Origin: Lachancea thermotolerans CBS 6340
Taxonomy: Eukaryota > Ascomycota > Saccharomycetes > Saccharomycetales > Saccharomycetaceae
Reading direction: 5' to 3'
NCBI RefSeq assembly: GCF_000142805.1
Contig: NC_013083.1
Coordinates: 806,001-870,000, forward strand
DNA length: 64,000 nt
The notes beneath the pieces are model-generated. The model did not search any database. It was given only the letters and a program-made list of their open reading frames with translations, and had not been told where the DNA came from. Both the position numbers and the translations under genes were made by a program. Positions 40,079 through 49,454 of this stretch are shown here, piece by piece (within the stretch, counting starts at the first letter, position 1; each line of letters starts with the position of its first letter).

Positions 40079-41041
40079 ATGAGTAATCCGAGGGGCAGAG
40101 AAAGAGCAACGAACAATGTGATGTCTTCTCTTTTTGGCAACGAGTGCTCGGAATGGCCTTTTTCCGACGCGTCCTTGACACAGGCCTTAGAGTTCAAAAC
40201 ACAACAGGAGAAGACAAAACAGCAGTTCTACAAGCTCGAATGCGTCAATCGGTCAATAGAATTACTAAAAACAGCTATGGCCGCTAATGTCCCAGGACAT
40301 ATGGTCACGCAGCTTTTTCAGGGCGTATCGCAAGGGACCGATACGGGGCGTGGACCGTCAGAAAGAGCCGAGGAGAAGCTGCCGAAGGTTACCATATCGC
40401 CTAGGTCTGGTGAGTCTGCGCCACTCAACTACAAATTTCCACCAAGCAGCAGCTCCGTGAGCATGCATCGCAGAACGAACTCGCCGGCGAGGATTGGTGC
40501 AGCTGCAGTGGCCTCCCTGGCCGAAAATAACCAATTGAAGGAAGAAGATACCAATGAGCTCCCCAAACCTCTTCCTCAGCAACGCTCTCCATTGCAGTTT
40601 CGCACTCACAGAAGAAATTTATCGCTTCCTGTAGCAAGACCTGCTAGTCTCCTTCAACCAGACATGTCCGCGTCATACGGCACTAGAAAACCCCAAGAAC
40701 CAATGACTTCGGTGATCAGCTTTGGATCGTGGCAAAGTTACGATCCTACCTCGCATTCGGTCATGAGGAGAAACGGCTCTGTAAGAAAGCATCGGAAAAC
40801 AAAATCCGCAAGCACAACACCTAACTTTGGGGTTATAGATCTAAACATGGCGAACCAGGTTCGGCTCCCGTCAATCTCTAAAGAGCCTCCTCTGCTTTCG
40901 CACAACGGCAATAGCCTGAACGAGGAAGAAAACGAGTTCGACGACCAGAAGACTTGCAGTGAGCAGAGTAGCAGAGAAACTACTCCGCTACCACAAGTTA
41001 CGAAAGGCCCAAATTTCGCAAATAATTTACTGAATAGTTGA
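40079..41041 (+). CDS. BOP3: BOP3-like protein
   Basis: Encodes 320 aa (S. cerevisiae Bop3 has 396). An N-terminal block of about 90 residues looks conserved and helical (LTQALEFKTQQEKTKQQFYK, CVNRSIELLKTAMAANVPGHM). The rest is Ser/Pro/Arg-rich and probably disordered, with RR.NS and RRNLS sites that look like basophilic-kinase targets. Bop3 is a multicopy suppressor of pam1 slv3 lethality with no defined biochemistry. Assignment relies mainly on synteny: after YIP3 and before the COG6 block, convergent with SHQ1, as YNL042W. Confidence 0.75.
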   Translation: MSNPRGRERATNNVMSSLFGNECSEWPFSDASLTQALEFKTQQEKTKQQFYKLECVNRSIELLKTAMAANVPGHMVTQLFQGVSQGTDTGRGPSERAEEKLPKVTISPRSGESAPLNYKFPPSSSSVSMHRRTNSPARIGAAAVASLAENNQLKEEDTNELPKPLPQQRSPLQFRTHRRNLSLPVARPASLLQPDMSASYGTRKPQEPMTSVISFGSWQSYDPTSHSVMRRNGSVRKHRKTKSASTTPNFGVIDLNMANQVRLPSISKEPPLLSHNGNSLNEEENEFDDQKTCSEQSSRETTPLPQVTKGPNFANNLLNS

Positions 41042-41077
41042 CAAAGTTAACAAGTGTAATACCCAAGGACAATTTAA

Positions 41078-42544
41078 TCAGGTGGGTCTCCCACTTTGTT
41101 GCAAGTACTCCTGCTCCGATAAAATTTCCATCTCTTCAATATTCATGTTCTCCCAAGAGACTTCGCCAGACGATTCATCAATCCCGCAGACACAGTCAAA
41201 ATCAATGTCCCTCTTTGTAACTTGATCGAGTTCTTTCTTCAATTCTATTGCAAGGCTCCTGATAACGTTTTCGTTTCCCGCAGTGATGAACCAAGCACAC
41301 AAGTCGCTAATAAGGACTGTATTGTACACATAGTACACGTCATGAAAACGGAAAACTTCATGTAAATCCAGAAGGGCCTGGATTACGAGTCTTTTCCCAC
41401 CACGTAGGGTATAATAAACATAGTTCCATACTTTGATAGACAGATCGAAGTTCCTGTGAAGCGGATAGCTTAAACTCCGTCTAACGCCGGTTAATATTAC
41501 CGCCTTGATTATCGAGAAATCACTTGTATCGCTCTCAGGAATAACTTGTTGGTCAAGGAAGGAGAGCTGAGGAGCCAACTTTCCAATTGTCCAAGCAGAC
41601 TCCGTATTGTGAACACCCTCGTTTTCAACTTGTTCGAACGCGTAAGCGAAAAGTAGAGAGAGCATGGTAATATAAAGTTTCTTGACATCGTCTACAAGGT
41701 AGTTTTTCTTTGGAAGATTTTTTTGCATTTGTTGTTGTTCAGCTTCTGTGAATTCCACGCTCATGACCGCCTCCTTGTCGTCCGCTTGCTTATACCATTT
41801 CAAGAACTTTTTGACTAACGGAGGGGTAAACTTTATTAGTGACTTTATCCCGTTGATTTGTATATCGTCTTCATTGCCGTACTTAGCAGTCATGTATTCT
41901 GAAACATAATATTCAGGATCAAATTTCAGATTCTCTTTGCGTAACCTTTCTTGAACGCGGTCTTCACCACTACTCTTTTCAGGATCGTCTAGCTCATTAA
42001 TGTCATTTCCGTTAGCTATTGATACCCCAATTACAGAGCTGTAATTATTGTCAAAGCCATATTTGGATGTCAATAATTTAGTAGCATCAGAGGGCGACGC
42101 CGGTGTCTGGCTAATCTCCCAACTAAAGTCCTCTCCTTGCTGTTCAGAGTTTGTATTCTCCCCGGGTGCATCAATTTCTTGAATCAAAGGCCCTGCGCTG
42201 TTCTTTGGAGGCCCCTTAACCGCATCTGCGCCCAAAATGTCTCCCTTCCTTGCTAGAAGTTTAGTTGGCAAGTCCAAATCATCAAAAAACTCTCCTTTCG
42301 TAGCCTTTGGTATTTTGATGCGAATAGTTTCATCTTGTGACCTAAATTCGGCGTTAGACCTCTCGTCATCAACCAGGTTTTGGGCGAATCTTAGTCTCAA
42401 ATAGTATGGAGAAAGGTGGAATATGAAAAGGTTTTCATCGACTACCATTTCTAAACTAGCAGCGCTAAATCGTATCGCAGCAATGTTGATGCAAATGAAT
42501 AAAAATTCTTCATCTTGGGTGATGCTGAACTGTGGTGTCAACAT
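41078..42544 (-). CDS. SHQ1: SHQ1, chaperone for H/ACA snoRNP assembly
   Basis: Encodes 488 aa (S. cerevisiae Shq1 has 507). The frame opens three codons earlier at GTG. The ATG at 42542-42544 gives [17 protein letters not shown], the family start. An N-terminal CS/p23-like domain (about 1-110, [11 protein letters not shown]) precedes the Shq1-specific helical domain (about 190-480; [38 protein letters not shown]). It holds Cbf5 (dyskerin) before RNA loading. It shares a 181-bp divergent promoter with DPH1 that carries PAC and RRPE motifs. Confidence 0.97.
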   Translation of the reverse strand: MLTPQFSITQDEEFLFICINIAAIRFSAASLEMVVDENLFIFHLSPYYLRLRFAQNLVDDERSNAEFRSQDETIRIKIPKATKGEFFDDLDLPTKLLARKGDILGADAVKGPPKNSAGPLIQEIDAPGENTNSEQQGEDFSWEISQTPASPSDATKLLTSKYGFDNNYSSVIGVSIANGNDINELDDPEKSSGEDRVQERLRKENLKFDPEYYVSEYMTAKYGNEDDIQINGIKSLIKFTPPLVKKFLKWYKQADDKEAVMSVEFTEAEQQQMQKNLPKKNYLVDDVKKLYITMLSLLFAYAFEQVENEGVHNTESAWTIGKLAPQLSFLDQQVIPESDTSDFSIIKAVILTGVRRSLSYPLHRNFDLSIKVWNYVYYTLRGGKRLVIQALLDLHEVFRFHDVYYVYNTVLISDLCAWFITAGNENVIRSLAIELKKELDQVTKRDIDFDCVCGIDESSGEVSWENMNIEEMEILSEQEYLQQSGRPT

Positions 42545-42619
42545 GGCGACCACCTATCTAAACTGTCGATTCTATTCAATAATTACAGTCTCTCGCATTT
42601 ACCATTAAATTTCAACTAT

Positions 42620-42651
42620 GCGATGAGCTTGAAAAAATTCGATGCGATGAG
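42620..42651. promoter_or_regulatory. Two PAC boxes and one RRPE in the SHQ1/DPH1 divergent promoter
   Basis: GCGATGAG occurs at 42620-42627 and again at 42644-42651, with TGAAAAAATT (RRPE-like) at 42630-42639 between them. PAC binds Dot6/Tod6 and RRPE binds Stb3 in S. cerevisiae, and the pair marks TOR-controlled ribosome-biogenesis genes. This fits SHQ1, and DPH1 (eEF2 modification) may share it. Confidence 0.75.
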
Positions 42652-42725
42652 TTACTCTTTCTCTCAAGAGAACAAGAAACACTAACACAGCAACTTCACC
42701 TGTTTGGATTTAGCAAGCCCGTAAG

Positions 42726-43997
42726 ATGCACACATCGACTGCAACTACGAAGGGGCCAAGAAGGAGATTTGTCGGTGCACAAGCTGGGTCAAGAGCTACT
42801 GTTGTGAAGAGCGAAAAAGGAAATGAAGTTGTGCAGAAGCCGCGCGCACGTACAAACGTAAGGAGAGCAATCAACCAGATTCCAGATGAAATCTTAAATG
42901 ATGAGGCACTTAATGAAGCTATAAAGCTCCTCCCTTCTAACTACAACTTCGAAATACATAAAACAATTTGGAATATCAGAAAGCATGAAGCGAAGAGAGT
43001 AGCATTACAGATGCCAGAGGGTTTATTGATTTACTCCCTTGTTATAAGCGATATTCTTGAGCAGTTCTGTGGCTGTGAGACTATCGTGATGGGTGACGTT
43101 TCCTATGGTGCGTGCTGTATAGACGATTTCACTGCCCGTTCGCTGGACTGCGATTTCATTGTCCATTATGCGCACTCTTGCTTGGTTCCAATCGACTTGA
43201 CTCAAATCAAGGTGCTTTACGTTTTTGTGACTATTAATATGGACGAATCCCATCTCATAAGAACCCTGCAGAAGAATTTTCCAAGCGGTGCTAGAATTGC
43301 AGCCTTTGGAACCATTCAATTCAACCCCACAATACATAGCATCAAGGATAAACTACTTGACTCTGAAAAAGTGATTTACATCATTCCTCCGCAAATAAAG
43401 CCACTTTCCAAAGGTGAGGTTCTTGGTTGCACCTCTCAACGTTTAGATAAAGAACAAATTGATGCAATGGTATACATCGGAGACGGTAGGTTTCATCTGG
43501 AAAGTGCAATGATCCACAATCCTGAAATACCAGCATTTCGCTACGACCCATACAGCAGAAAATTCACCATTGAAAAATACAACCAAAAACAGCTCGTCCA
43601 AGTCAGGACTGAAGCTCTTAACGTCGCAAAGAAAGGGAAAACTTTTGGGCTTATTTTGGGAGCGCTTGGGCGCCAGGGAAGCATGGGAACGGTTAACAAT
43701 TTGGAGAAGAAACTGAAGGACGCCGGAAAGACTGTCTGTAAAATCATTTTGAGTGAAATTTTTCCTCAGAAACTCGCAATGTTCGATGACATCGATGTAT
43801 TTGTGCAAGTCGCATGTCCCCGTTTATCAATTGATTGGGGTTATGCTTTCAACAAGCCTCTTTTGACGCCATACGAAGCTAATGTGCTTTTAGAGCAGGA
43901 CCGGATGTTCAGTGAAGCTTACTACCCGATGGACTACTACGAAGTTAATGGTTATGGACGTGGCAAAGAACCATCCCACGAGAACGTCAAAATATAA
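42726..43997 (+). CDS. DPH1: DPH1, diphthamide synthesis radical enzyme subunit
   Basis: Encodes 423 aa (S. cerevisiae Dph1 has 425). With Dph2 it transfers the 3-amino-3-carboxypropyl group of SAM to a histidine of eEF2 through a non-canonical [4Fe-4S] radical mechanism. Three conserved cysteines are present: Cys130 (GDVSYGACCIDDF, with a neighbouring Cys131), Cys235 (EVLGCTSQ) and Cys364 (QVACPRLSID). The middle blocks RVALQMPEGLL and GRFHLESAMIHNP are typical. It is convergent with COG6, 24 bp between stops. Position matches YIL103W. Confidence 0.97.
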   Translation: MHTSTATTKGPRRRFVGAQAGSRATVVKSEKGNEVVQKPRARTNVRRAINQIPDEILNDEALNEAIKLLPSNYNFEIHKTIWNIRKHEAKRVALQMPEGLLIYSLVISDILEQFCGCETIVMGDVSYGACCIDDFTARSLDCDFIVHYAHSCLVPIDLTQIKVLYVFVTINMDESHLIRTLQKNFPSGARIAAFGTIQFNPTIHSIKDKLLDSEKVIYIIPPQIKPLSKGEVLGCTSQRLDKEQIDAMVYIGDGRFHLESAMIHNPEIPAFRYDPYSRKFTIEKYNQKQLVQVRTEALNVAKKGKTFGLILGALGRQGSMGTVNNLEKKLKDAGKTVCKIILSEIFPQKLAMFDDIDVFVQVACPRLSIDWGYAFNKPLLTPYEANVLLEQDRMFSEAYYPMDYYEVNGYGRGKEPSHENVKI

Positions 43998-44021
43998 AGT
44001 AGGATGCCAAGTTACAAGTAT

Positions 44022-46463
44022 TTAATTTAGACCTATTAGAGTATCAAATTCCTCTTCTGAAAAGTTTAGAATAGTGTCAATGTCTTCATGGTTTTCGGGG
44101 TAAAGCTTCAAAAGAACTTGTCTAAAGACTTTGTAGAATTTTGAAAGACAGGAGAGACATTCAGTGGAAATATGGTCCGCAATTTTTGGAGAAACAATGT
44201 GGAATAACAGGTTGTCTTGAATGTCACTGAGCAAGATAGGTAGAAAGTCATTGAGCTTAATATGAACATTGGATCTTATTGTGTCCCTTTGCATTATAGG
44301 GTTCTCAAGAACTGGAAGATACATATCGTAATCCAATTCATCTTGAACTGACTCCACGGGAAAAATCATGTTGAAAAGGTTGCTGTAGAGATCCAGCCCC
44401 AGCTTTTCTAGAAGTGATTTTGTTTCAAGGCCGATCAAAGATTTGGTAGAGGCTTGGAGATGAGAATCAATATTTTCATAAACTAAATGCCTGTCGCCCT
44501 TGGAAAAGATTGTTTCACGGTATGGTAACATCCTAGTTTTAATCAGGTCTATGCAATTAATCTCGGATAAAAGCAAATGCTTTTTCACTTCTTTTTCCTT
44601 TCTCGCTTGCGGGAACTTAGATTTATGATATTCAGGAAGCTTTTCAGTTATCAAACACGCAAGCGCTTCTTTAAGGAAGTTTGAGTCAATTAGGGTTTCG
44701 GAATCTTTGACAGATCCGCTTTTTTCGAATTTAGTCAAAAGTTCGCAGAGTTTGGCCAAGTATTTAACAAGCCATTCAGCGGGTAGAAGTTCTTTCTCCA
44801 AATTTTGTGTGATGTTGGCGTCATCGAGAATTTTTGTCAGACCGGTTAAAATTTTAGAGCTCGAGGTGTTTCTAAGATTAATCAACTGCAGTATTAAGTT
44901 AGAATCGGGACGTAATCCGTACTTGATGAACATCATTTGGTAAAGGGCTAAAAGCTCATAGATTTCGAAATTTATTATAGGATCATCTTCAAATCTTATG
45001 ATCTGTTCCAATCGAATCCTAATAGAATTCTCCACTGGACCGAATGTTTCATTTAGAAGTGAAATACTTAAGCCATTCAAGAATTCTCGGTTTTCTTGTA
45101 GTATTGATGTTGGAGTATCTTGAATATTCCAGTTCTGAAATTTGAACATCGAGTCCATGAAGTCCGCTTCATCTACTATGAGTGAGTGTACATGCGCAAG
45201 AACATCACCAAGGTAGCGAACTGGGTCGTGGGCTGAGATAATAATCGGCCTTGACGCTTTGGCGGAGCTGACATCAAACTGGGAGAGGAAGTCATCCAGA
45301 ACTATCTGAGATCTGGCCTTTACGACTCGTTTGATAAACTCGTTAAAAATTGGCAAGTCATTGGAGAGATAAAGCATTCCTTGTTGAAATGTTATTAAAG
45401 GCTTATCATTAGAAGAGAAAGCGCGTTCGCCAAAAGTCTTTGATGCGCTTTGAAGATCATACAAGAAGTCAACTAAGTAGTTGAAAATGCGCTTGTTGGC
45501 CTTTTCTATTTTTGCATTGGTTTGTTCCATTAAAACAGTGCCTGCTTTCGGATTGGGAAGCGCCAAGAGGTATGTTGCAGTTTCTTTTAATCTCATGAGC
45601 TTTTTCATCACTTCAAAGAATTCGGGTCCAACATTGGAGTTTATCAATGCATCTTCTTCGACCTGATTGAGAGTGAGTTTATCACGGAGCATAACTAAGA
45701 TTCGTTTTTTAAGTCGATGCTTGAGAAGAGCGTTTTGTAGAATGTAAACAGTGTCCATGTAAGTTTTCGTTTCATCATGGGCCATTTCGCCTTGTTTTAA
45801 GAGAGCGTCCCCCATTTGGTGTATGTTTTGGACCGGTTCGGAGAGCCTCTTTATGCGCCTCACTATAGGCTGGATGTCGTCGAGAATCATAAGATGTGAC
45901 TTCAGTAGTTCGCTTTCGAGATTGCTTCTCAAAGAGTTTCGCGCAAGCGAGCCCACAAAATCAGGACGCACCAATGTCTTGCTGTTAAAATGCAAGCGAT
46001 CCTGATTGTCTTCAAGAACTTTGAAAGACCTTCTTAGCTGCGTGTCGCATTGTAGAGTATTCCGGTGATGCGCGTCCAATATCCTTGAGAGTCTCTTAGA
46101 GAGTAGTGCATCTGTATTGTCAATGGTCTTCTCCCCATTTTGTACCAATTGTTCCAGGGTTTTCTCTCCTAGAGATGTTCCTTGAGAGACTACCGGGTTC
46201 TCCATCGAGGATTGAGGTGGCAGTCTCTTTAATGACAGGGCTGATAACGATAGCGATGCATATTTCTGCATTTTATCTTGTAGGTTTTCAGTGCCTTCAG
46301 CATCAAGCTCTGCGTTCGCGAGACGAGGCATCGAAAAGTCCTTGTCAAGGTCTTTCGATGACTGCTGAGACTTTATTGGCAGTCTGGACGCTGGTTCTGG
46401 AAGATCGTAGTCTTTAGCATTAGCTTCATCAAGCGCAAAAGTTTGGTAATCAAGGAAATCCAT
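44022..46463 (-). CDS. COG6: COG6, subunit of the conserved oligomeric Golgi complex
   Basis: Encodes 813 aa (S. cerevisiae Cog6 has 839). It starts MDFLDYQTFALDEANAK. The N-terminal third is coiled-coil (about 80-260) and the C-terminal two-thirds are helical bundles of the tethering-complex type. No membrane segment is seen. It belongs to COG lobe B with Cog5, also in this window. Position and strand relative to DPH1 and BOP3 match YNL041C. Confidence 0.9.
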   Translation of the reverse strand: MDFLDYQTFALDEANAKDYDLPEPASRLPIKSQQSSKDLDKDFSMPRLANAELDAEGTENLQDKMQKYASLSLSALSLKRLPPQSSMENPVVSQGTSLGEKTLEQLVQNGEKTIDNTDALLSKRLSRILDAHHRNTLQCDTQLRRSFKVLEDNQDRLHFNSKTLVRPDFVGSLARNSLRSNLESELLKSHLMILDDIQPIVRRIKRLSEPVQNIHQMGDALLKQGEMAHDETKTYMDTVYILQNALLKHRLKKRILVMLRDKLTLNQVEEDALINSNVGPEFFEVMKKLMRLKETATYLLALPNPKAGTVLMEQTNAKIEKANKRIFNYLVDFLYDLQSASKTFGERAFSSNDKPLITFQQGMLYLSNDLPIFNEFIKRVVKARSQIVLDDFLSQFDVSSAKASRPIIISAHDPVRYLGDVLAHVHSLIVDEADFMDSMFKFQNWNIQDTPTSILQENREFLNGLSISLLNETFGPVENSIRIRLEQIIRFEDDPIINFEIYELLALYQMMFIKYGLRPDSNLILQLINLRNTSSSKILTGLTKILDDANITQNLEKELLPAEWLVKYLAKLCELLTKFEKSGSVKDSETLIDSNFLKEALACLITEKLPEYHKSKFPQARKEKEVKKHLLLSEINCIDLIKTRMLPYRETIFSKGDRHLVYENIDSHLQASTKSLIGLETKSLLEKLGLDLYSNLFNMIFPVESVQDELDYDMYLPVLENPIMQRDTIRSNVHIKLNDFLPILLSDIQDNLLFHIVSPKIADHISTECLSCLSKFYKVFRQVLLKLYPENHEDIDTILNFSEEEFDTLIGLN

Positions 46464-47504
46464 GATAGAAGCTAATGCCTGCTTGTATTCCCAATGCGCT
46501 TCGATACTGTTTATCCGAGTTGTAGTCGCCAGAATACAGAATTATACATTTCACTATGCACGAAAGAACAAAGTTCCCGCGATGTTGCATGAATGTCGCA
46601 CTCGGGGAATAATTCTACTAAAGAGTATTTGTGTGAAGGAAAATCATCGCACTAATGGCTCACTTTTGGCTTTAGTATACTGCTATGCGGGCAGGATATG
46701 GCTATCAATCTAGGTTTTAACCTTCGTGTATTTTACATAAAAATATATTTCTCAAGGTATTCAATGGTCTACTTGGAAAAAAGCTTCACCTTCTAAATTG
46801 TTTGTATGCCACATTAGAGGAACCTACCGATTACTGTAAGATGAATTGCTGAACGCTATTTTTGAAAAATTTATGGCTTCTATTCCCTCACAAGACAGTT
46901 AAACTTAAGATATATGGATGAAGTTACGTTCGATTTGTGCTCTTATAGATTTATTAGATACCAAGAGAGGCAAAAAAGTTGCCATGTCAGAATTAACTAT
47001 AAGAAAACCGGCAATGAAGGCCACAATTGATTTGGGCATAGCCGAGCTTTCATAGTCTTGACCTTGTGAATACCACAAACAATCATGCTTGACATTTAAC
47101 AATATGAAAGCGGCGCGTTTTTGATAGCAGACTCGTGGGTCAAAGCGGGCGTTCCTTTGCGCCTTTCTCAATTACACAAATCTTCTTTAAATCAAGTACC
47201 CATCCAATGAAAGAAATTGTCCCTTGTGTTGCATACGGCGAAATTTAAAAACACATAGTACCGTAAGCGCCTGTACTTCGCCACTAATTCGGATTAAAAG
47301 ATGATGAGCTGAGAGTTACTGTATATTGTTCACAACATATTTCTCTCGGTGATTCATTCTCTTTACTGCTATTCTCAATAACAAACAAACAAGTAAATGT
47401 CTTTAGCGGCTATGAATACCTACTGCTATACACGCGAAAAACAGTTTCCATGCCCAGTAAAAAAGAGGGTTATGATAGGAAACAAAGAACGTTCATAAAA
47501 AGTC
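46464..47504. other. Intergenic region COG6 to XBP1
   Basis: About 1 kb and AT-rich. It holds the COG6 promoter and the XBP1 3' end. An 88-codon minus frame at 46905-47171 contains a hydrophobic stretch (SIVAFIAGFLIV) but matches nothing I know. S. cerevisiae has the small genes YIL102C and YIL102C-A (DPM2-like) near here, and I could not identify either. No tRNA-like boxes seen. Confidence 0.45.
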
Positions 47505-49454
47505 CTAGACGCCGACTTGATAGTTGCTCATATGAGCACGTCTTGTTGGCTGCTGGGGAGTAGCCGGTGGAGGATTCTGAGGGTGGAACATGACCTGCAT
47601 GCCGTCAGGATACGAATATTTGTGACCGTTGGAGTTGTAAAAGTGTGCGACACCGTTGAGAGGTATTGGGGGAGCAGGGGTGTTGGTGGATGGGCTGAAG
47701 CTGAGTCGTGGCTCCGCCAAGTAAGAATTAGATGGAACTGCCACAAAATGTGGATCTTGATTTGGTACTGCACCCATGACTTGGTTTTTCTGGAACCCTT
47801 GGTTAAAACCGGGAGAAAGAGGAGGGCTGGAATAGTGGGTATCTGCACTTCTTGGAGACAAAAGGGGGTCTGAACTCAACACCGCATGCCCTGGCGGGAA
47901 ATGGCGGTATACAGGAGGTTCCAGCGTTTCGAGAAGAGAACTGATAGGGGGGAGCATTTGTCCGCGAAATGCTAAGTTCTGGTTTGATGTGTCCGGGGCC
48001 CAAGAAGAAGCGCGAGTTCTAAACGGAGGTACCTGGACCTGTGGAAAAGGTGAAAAGCCAACGCGCTGGCCCCGCGAATTCAGCTTTCGAGAGAGCTCCA
48101 AAAGGTTTTGCGAGGCGTCAAGCAGCTCCACGTCAACTTTTGCTCGCTTGAAAGTCGCAAGACTAGAAGTAGTTGTACTGCCACGGCGAGGTTTCTTTGA
48201 GAGGCTAGGTATCGCCATAGATGAAGACCGAGGCGATACTGCGCTGGCCATTGGACGGGGCTGGGGTTGCGTAGCAGCACTATTGCGCACCTTGGGAGGA
48301 TACAGCGCTACATGCCTGGCGTACCAGTCGGCGCATTCGTTGGGGAAGCTCGGACCGAAGATGGGCACCAGCATATAACGGATGGGGTAGCAGAAGCGCA
48401 TACAAAGTGCCCTTGCGACTTCAAAAGGAAGCCAGGTACCCTGAATCTTGATATAGCCGCCGCGAATGCGCTTCAAGAGATCATGGAACTCAAAGTCGTC
48501 CTGCACGTGATGTGCTGAGCGGTAAATACTGCATAGCGACTCCCTCAATTCGTTGTCGAGGGCGTACCAATGAATATCAGAATAATGCAACGCCGAGGCT
48601 GTGGTATTACCGGCAGAAGTGGCGTTCGAAGCGCCCCCAGCAGAGGTTGATGGCGCTGAGACCGAGTGGCGGTATGCACGCTTTGGCGGCACGTTGCGAC
48701 GGGAAAAGTGTTCGGGCGAGTCTGCGTCGACGGCGCGCTCGTACAGCGACTTGGAGACCGCGTAGTCCAGCTCCAGCTGGCAGTGCGCCTTGCGATCGAT
48801 GGGCTGGGGAGCCTGCCCCACTTCTGGACGAGGGTCCGGGCGGCCGAGCGAGACCAGCGCGTGCATCACGTCCTGGTACAGCCGCCAGATGCCCGTGAAG
48901 AAAACGTAGCCGGTCTGATGGTCCCACAGGACGCAGTTGTTGGGGTTGATGGCGCGGAAAACGCGCTGGTCCGAGTACTGGATCTTGCGCAGGCGGAACT
49001 GCTGGTTTTTGGTCAGCGAGTTGAGGTCTTCTGAGCTTGCGAGCGCCTGCGCTGGTGGTGCCAGCACGTTGGACGCGCCCTCGCCTGAACTGGGAGATTG
49101 TGGGGCGCTCGCGGCCGCGCGCGCCCCGTCGGACTGCGCTTGCGCCTGCGCAAGCACCAGAACGTCGGGAAACAGATACTCCGAGCAGTCCAGCGAGGAC
49201 CGCTTGGGCGGCAGGCCGCCCGCGGGCGTCTCTGCGGCCGCGGCGCCAGCCGGCGGCCCAGGCGCCTCGCGCTGTAGCACGTCGTGGAAGCGCTGCACGG
49301 CGCATGTGCGATACTTGGCACGGGTCACGTGGAAGTCCGCGCCGAGGTCACGGTCACGGTCACCTCGTACGGCGAGCCACGTGCGCTGGTAGTCGTCCAC
49401 GGGGTTGGTCGACAGTTCGACGGTGTGCGAATCGAGCGCGTGCACCGGGTACAT
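47505..49454 (-). CDS. XBP1: XBP1, stress-induced APSES-type transcriptional repressor
   Basis: Encodes 649 aa (S. cerevisiae Xbp1 has 647). Two conserved parts of the DNA-binding region are seen: FRLRKIQYSDQRVFRAINP through YVFFTGIWRLYQDVMHALV (about 150-210) and GYIKIQGTWLPFEVARALC through FPNECADWYARH (about 330-385), a KilA-N/APSES-like helix pattern. Flanks are Ala/Pro/Ser-rich. It represses cyclin and growth genes at CTCGAG-type sites in stress, quiescence and meiosis. The 5' half is unusually GC-rich. Position matches YIL101C. Confidence 0.93.
   Translation of the reverse strand: MYPVHALDSHTVELSTNPVDDYQRTWLAVRGDRDRDLGADFHVTRAKYRTCAVQRFHDVLQREAPGPPAGAAAAETPAGGLPPKRSSLDCSEYLFPDVLVLAQAQAQSDGARAAASAPQSPSSGEGASNVLAPPAQALASSEDLNSLTKNQQFRLRKIQYSDQRVFRAINPNNCVLWDHQTGYVFFTGIWRLYQDVMHALVSLGRPDPRPEVGQAPQPIDRKAHCQLELDYAVSKSLYERAVDADSPEHFSRRNVPPKRAYRHSVSAPSTSAGGASNATSAGNTTASALHYSDIHWYALDNELRESLCSIYRSAHHVQDDFEFHDLLKRIRGGYIKIQGTWLPFEVARALCMRFCYPIRYMLVPIFGPSFPNECADWYARHVALYPPKVRNSAATQPQPRPMASAVSPRSSSMAIPSLSKKPRRGSTTTSSLATFKRAKVDVELLDASQNLLELSRKLNSRGQRVGFSPFPQVQVPPFRTRASSWAPDTSNQNLAFRGQMLPPISSLLETLEPPVYRHFPPGHAVLSSDPLLSPRSADTHYSSPPLSPGFNQGFQKNQVMGAVPNQDPHFVAVPSNSYLAEPRLSFSPSTNTPAPPIPLNGVAHFYNSNGHKYSYPDGMQVMFHPQNPPPATPQQPTRRAHMSNYQVGV

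Noticed and set aside
46905-47171. 88-codon minus frame considered as YIL102C or the DPM2-like YIL102C-A
   Set aside because: One hydrophobic stretch only. The residue pattern does not match DPM2-type proteins with two membrane spans.
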